Positions 7,501 through 9,453 of a stretch of DNA of 9,453 bases are shown here, in pieces. Position numbers and translations under genes: made by a program. The notes below the pieces were generated by a model. The model made no database searches. It was not told the DNA's origin and saw only the letters and a list, made by a program, of their open reading frames with translations. Every line of letters starts with the position of its first letter. Positions within the stretch are counted from its first letter, which is position 1. Source of the stretch: Janthinobacterium lividum (GTDB lineage Bacteria > Pseudomonadota > Gammaproteobacteria > Steroidobacterales > Steroidobacteraceae); assembly GCA_943327025.2 (NCBI GenBank), contig CALPVO020000071.1:1-9453 (forward strand), written 5' to 3'.

Positions 7501-7817
7501 CCAAGAAGGTGACGGTGTGGATGAACTCCAACGCGGTGGCCCTCGTCAGCCTCACGGCAACGTTCCCGGACGGTGGCAACACCTGGACGCAGACCAAGAC
7601 GGAAGTGCTGAACCTCGGCACTGCACTGATTCCGGCTGCGAACTGCAACCCGGGCCTGAGCGCGCCGAACGTCACCAAGTGCGGCATCGCACTCAACGTT
7701 GGTACCTCTGCGGTTCCGACCAAGGGCACTGGCACGGCAGACGCACCCGTCGGCACTTGGGTGACTGTCACCTCGCCGGGCGGCGGCAGCATCCTCATCC
7801 CGATGCAGATCAAGTAA
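4563..7817 (+). CDS. Large exported protein of unrecognised family with three PKD/REJ-like Ig-fold repeats
   Basis: A 1084-residue protein. Residues 1-34 are a Sec signal peptide: Lys near the N-terminus, hydrophobic core VSVLLALAGGLAF, cleavage after ANA. Residues 35-689 form a family-specific region that I cannot assign. It is beta-rich with repeated turns such as GDVLIAKG and VEGNWE, and it shares ten cysteines with the paralog downstream (C97, 111, 192, 201, 225, 267, 387, 396, 434, 448), suggesting disulfides outside the cytoplasm. Three Ig-fold repeats follow (about 690-785, 786-882, 883-966). Each carries YxW (Y727-W729, Y824-W826, Y912-W914) followed by xxxSG and a later FxAP, the pattern of PKD/REJ-like domains in surface proteins. 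A 118-residue cap ends the chain in ILIPMQIK. There is no LPXTG, PEP-CTERM or transmembrane anchor, and no lipobox. A secreted or cell-surface adhesive or structural role is inferred. A paralog lies 76 bp downstream. Confidence 0.88.
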   Translation: MKSAKLFASSAPATKAVSVLLALAGGLAFSTANAVPTRAPIVGEIEHIHLNDPADQWSGGVIVVAGKSFILPRNLLLDLPANRLTLKQLYDQAPATCVAVGETGLAKSDTCNRTGLGGTATISANKSTAGNVIAGDVLIAKGDELVTGRVTYINYDEGYMRLNGVMNDAATGVMVRMNDPEKRHTLQSGLGCGVDSGAVNCSPDPRFALDTDNYTNATPTGFPICLPSTVGRDWAGLQAAGTGANASPAVAGGTARANADGTGDALCPTTNRPANFVVDDSRRFAPILLNDNVEVEGNWEEVGGVKFLSYHTSTLMVALATKTALTQPDYFMPEEVFIETSGFQNFRIRSLFIGFSTLRPDILAHTLHYEPKNNTRIEKPLMTTAGCDAVAGVGTCSAAGLLGAPNVGPAGANIFRVRFDVDFAIGAKAGLDPCEMARAEPRFGVTVCPNWGVTGKPALYNAQAIAEMFAMLSPTPHEVIFRSGHLYAAKAAGITPVTVDITGAEATNGQYLYPLGMNLGGIETAEWSEINLAAFQTAIPFSGIPWNLDRRLSPNGCELDGNDNPVCESTPQPLEPFPFEDTDPRTQTNGCAALAGGQCELPNIPYNDPAYTASALATVRDRIISYVTDIPATPTAPAHKDFNGDASRLDWAALREPAFITLDPEPALTFCASNLATGCVDPNANVVYSAPTATASGPTVAVAAGSTVNLSAAGSVDTNTPALALNYAWTQTSGPTVVISGAATANPSFTAPIGAADSTVTFELLVSNGHVNAAASVSVNVLQVSAPTAAAAATPTTLGAGSSVALSANGSADTNAPLVLGLTYSWTRVSGPTFNITNATSANASFTAPAVATQSTAVVRLTVNNGYKTATKDVTVTINPVNPTVTVANKTTSGRSFTTVTASGSGVGNLSYRWTQVSGTTVSLSGTAGSTISFAAPGTPGNLVFRVTVTDSVGLTGTADVTVTVNADALRAAAIYTASTKKVTVWMNSNAVALVSLTATFPDGGNTWTQTKTEVLNLGTALIPAANCNPGLSAPNVTKCGIALNVGTSAVPTKGTGTADAPVGTWVTVTSPGGGSILIPMQIK
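6630..7460 (+). repeat. Three tandem PKD/REJ-like domain repeats within the first exported protein
   Basis: Three degenerate protein-level repeats of about 96, 97 and 84 residues start at A690, A786 and about P883. Shared landmarks are a Gly-Ser or similar turn, the YxW core, SG(P/T)T, then FxAP and a final strand such as VTVTVN. The tryptophans are 97 and 88 residues apart. DNA identity between the copies is low, so they are old. The third copy is the most divergent (SGTT in place of SGPT). Confidence 0.75.
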
Positions 7818-7827
7818 CCAAAGCCAA

Positions 7828-7849
7828 GCCGGCGGCGCAAGCTGCCGGC
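7828..7849 (+). other. Strong GCAA-tetraloop hairpin between the exported-protein genes
   Basis: GCCGGCGGC (7828-7836) pairs with GCTGCCGGC (7841-7849) around a GCAA (GNRA) loop: nine pairs including one G-U. It begins 11 bases after the TAA of the first gene. No T-tract follows (the next bases are CACTTCCG), so it is not a canonical intrinsic terminator. It could be a partial terminator or a 3' stabilising hairpin that sets the relative expression of the two genes. Confidence 0.6.
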
Positions 7850-7881
7850 CACTTCCGAACAAGTATCCAATGCAAGTTTTT

Positions 7882-7887
7882 AAGGGG
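7882..7887 (+). promoter_or_regulatory. Ribosome-binding site of the second exported-protein gene
   Basis: AAGGGG lies 6 bases before ATG 7894. It is identical to the box before the first paralog and is followed by the same TTT and the same opening codons ATG AAG TCC. Confidence 0.8.
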
Positions 7888-7893
7888 TTTCAA

Positions 7894-9453
7894 ATGAAGT
7901 CCGTAACGACAACCAAGAGCGCCGCGACCACGCAGCTGGCGGCCGTACTGGCCGCAGTGCTGGTCGGTGGCCTCGCTGCGGGAACGGCGAATGCTGTTCC
8001 TACGCAGGCGCAGATTGCCGGTGAAATAGAGCGCATCACGCTCGACAACCCGGCCGACTATTGGACTGGTGGCAAGATTGTGGTGGGTGGCCAGACGGTC
8101 ATCCTGCCGAAGAATCTGCTGCTGGACCTGCCGGCCAACCGCCTCACGTTGTGGCAGCTCGTGGACCAAGCCCCGGAGCCGTGCAAGTCGCGCGGTGAAA
8201 CGGGCCTCGCCAAGGGCGATACCTGCAATGTTTCCGGTACGGGCGGTATCGCCACACTGACGGCCAACCGCACCAATGCCGGCAACATCATTGCCGGCGA
8301 CGTGCTAATCGCCAAGGGTGCAGAGTGGGTGACCGGCAAGGTCACGTTCATCAACCACACCGACGGCTACATACGCATTGACGGCGAACCGGGCGTCGAT
8401 GTGGGCGGCACCCTGGCCCGCATGAACGACCCTAGCTCGCGCCATACCATCCAGATGGGGTTGGGCTGTGCGGCCGGTGTCGACAACTGCAGCCCGGATG
8501 CGCGCTTCGGCCTCGATACCGACAACTACACCAATACGTCCGTGAATGGCTTCCCGATGTGCCTTCCCAGCACTGCGCCGCGCGCGGCGTGGGGCGCACT
8601 GACACCGGGTGGCGGTTTGCCGCAGATGGGTACGGCCAACACCTTCGACTTCTCGCCGGCGGTTTCCGGCACGGCGTTTCAGGGTAATGCCGATGGTACA
8701 GGCGACACGCTCTGCCCCAGCACGAACCGTACGCCGGACTTTGTCGTAGCGGACGCGCGCCGTTTCGCGCCCATTCAGGTGGGTGACAACATCGAGGTGG
8801 AGGGCAACTGGGAAACTATCGTGGACGCCAACGCTAACCGCGTGCGTTTCCTGTCGTTCCACACCTCCACGGTGCATACGGCGTTGGGTACGCGCAGTAA
8901 CCTGACGCAGCCGGACTACTTCATGCCTGCAGAGGTATTCGTGGAAGGCCCGTCCTTCCAGAACTTCCGTGCGCGCTCGCTGCTCATCGGCTTCTCCACG
9001 CTGCCGCCGGACATTCTGTGGTGGACGCTCCACTACGACCCCATTACCGGCACCAAGCATGAGAAGCCGTTTGCCTCGGTAGCCGGTTGCGATACCGCTG
9101 CGGGTGCCGGCAATTGCGGTTTGGTGGCCGCGCTAGGTGCGCCCAACCAGGGTCCGGCAGGTGGAAACATTTTCCGTATCCGCTACGACATCGACTTTGT
9201 CATCGGTGCCAAGGTTGACCTCGACCCCTGTGCGCAAATCCGTGCTGAACCGCGTTTTGGCGCTACTTCGACGTTCTGCCCGAACTGGGTGACGACTGGC
9301 AAGCCGCAGCTCTACAACGCGCAGGCCATTGCCGAGATGTTCGCTATCCTCAGCCCCATGCCGCACGAGATGCAGGCCCGGACGGGCCACGCACTGGCAG
9401 CGGCCAAGGCCGGCTACGACCTGAAGACGGTCGACATCAATGGCCAAGTGGCC
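7894..9453 (+). CDS. Paralog of the large exported protein (3' end outside window)
   Basis: The frame is open from ATG 7894 to the window edge without a stop: 520 codons are visible. The protein begins MKSVTTTKSAATTQ and has a signal peptide of exactly the same length as its neighbour's, with cleavage after TANA at residue 34. It aligns without net gaps to the upstream protein through C192, then with small indels to about residue 500 of it. Identity is roughly 60% by eye in the first 150 residues. All ten cysteines are conserved (97, 111, 192, 199, 223, 274, 399, 408, 446, 462), as are blocks such as NLLLDLPANRLTL, LTQPDYFMP, LDTDNYTN and YNAQAIAEMFA. A longer Gly-rich loop (about residues 230-268) is specific to this copy. 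Whether it also ends in PKD-like repeats cannot be seen. Function is unrecognised; an exported or surface location is inferred. It is probably co-transcribed with the upstream copy, or has its own duplicated leader. Confidence 0.9.
   Translation, partial: MKSVTTTKSAATTQLAAVLAAVLVGGLAAGTANAVPTQAQIAGEIERITLDNPADYWTGGKIVVGGQTVILPKNLLLDLPANRLTLWQLVDQAPEPCKSRGETGLAKGDTCNVSGTGGIATLTANRTNAGNIIAGDVLIAKGAEWVTGKVTFINHTDGYIRIDGEPGVDVGGTLARMNDPSSRHTIQMGLGCAAGVDNCSPDARFGLDTDNYTNTSVNGFPMCLPSTAPRAAWGALTPGGGLPQMGTANTFDFSPAVSGTAFQGNADGTGDTLCPSTNRTPDFVVADARRFAPIQVGDNIEVEGNWETIVDANANRVRFLSFHTSTVHTALGTRSNLTQPDYFMPAEVFVEGPSFQNFRARSLLIGFSTLPPDILWWTLHYDPITGTKHEKPFASVAGCDTAAGAGNCGLVAALGAPNQGPAGGNIFRIRYDIDFVIGAKVDLDPCAQIRAEPRFGATSTFCPNWVTTGKPQLYNAQAIAEMFAILSPMPHEMQARTGHALAAAKAGYDLKTVDINGQVA

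Noticed and set aside
6852..7862. 336-codon minus-strand frame opposite the PKD-like repeats
   Set aside because: Low-complexity Arg/Gly/His composition and no family resemblance; a codon-bias shadow.

Overview
The window is GC-rich bacterial chromosomal DNA (roughly 60% G+C by eye), densely coding. The organism is most likely a proteobacterium: the tRNA-Ser gene carries an encoded CCA end, Shine-Dalgarno sequences are strong, and the BCCT transporter, Fic and SDR proteins are of proteobacterial type. A gammaproteobacterium is a reasonable guess, but nothing here fixes the genus. I see no insertion sequence, integrase, CRISPR array or phage gene.

Layout. Positions 2-1370 hold two same-strand short-chain dehydrogenase/reductase (SDR) genes, the first present only as its C-terminal part. 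A tRNA-Ser(UGA) gene follows at 1397-1484, with a TACAAT -10 box just upstream. One base beyond its CCA end, and converging on it, is the stop codon of a minus-strand Fic-domain protein gene (1486-2601). This encodes a Fic enzyme with an N-terminal TSAIEG inhibitory motif and a C-terminal winged-helix-like region. Its leader contains a perfect 11-bp inverted repeat made of two TGAWTCA boxes 22 bp apart. Upstream on the same strand is a complete BCCT-family transporter gene (2705-4219) with a TTG start. A 343-bp non-coding region (4220-4562) separates it from the divergent right half.

The right half (4563 to the window end) is the most unusual part. It holds two tandem paralogous genes for large exported proteins of a family I do not recognise. 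Both have a 34-residue signal peptide ending in TANA, a closely matching leader with an identical ribosome-binding box, and ten conserved cysteines in the first ~460 residues. The first protein is complete (1084 aa): the family-specific N-terminal region is followed by three PKD/REJ-like Ig-fold repeats and a C-terminal cap. The second is cut off by the window after 520 codons, inside the family-specific region. A strong GCAA-tetraloop hairpin without a T-tract lies in the 76-bp gap between them, which suggests co-transcription or mRNA processing rather than a classical terminator.

The genes do not form one obvious pathway. The SDR pair, the transporter-Fic stretch and the exported pair look like three independent units. 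The candidate for an undescribed system is the exported paralog pair.
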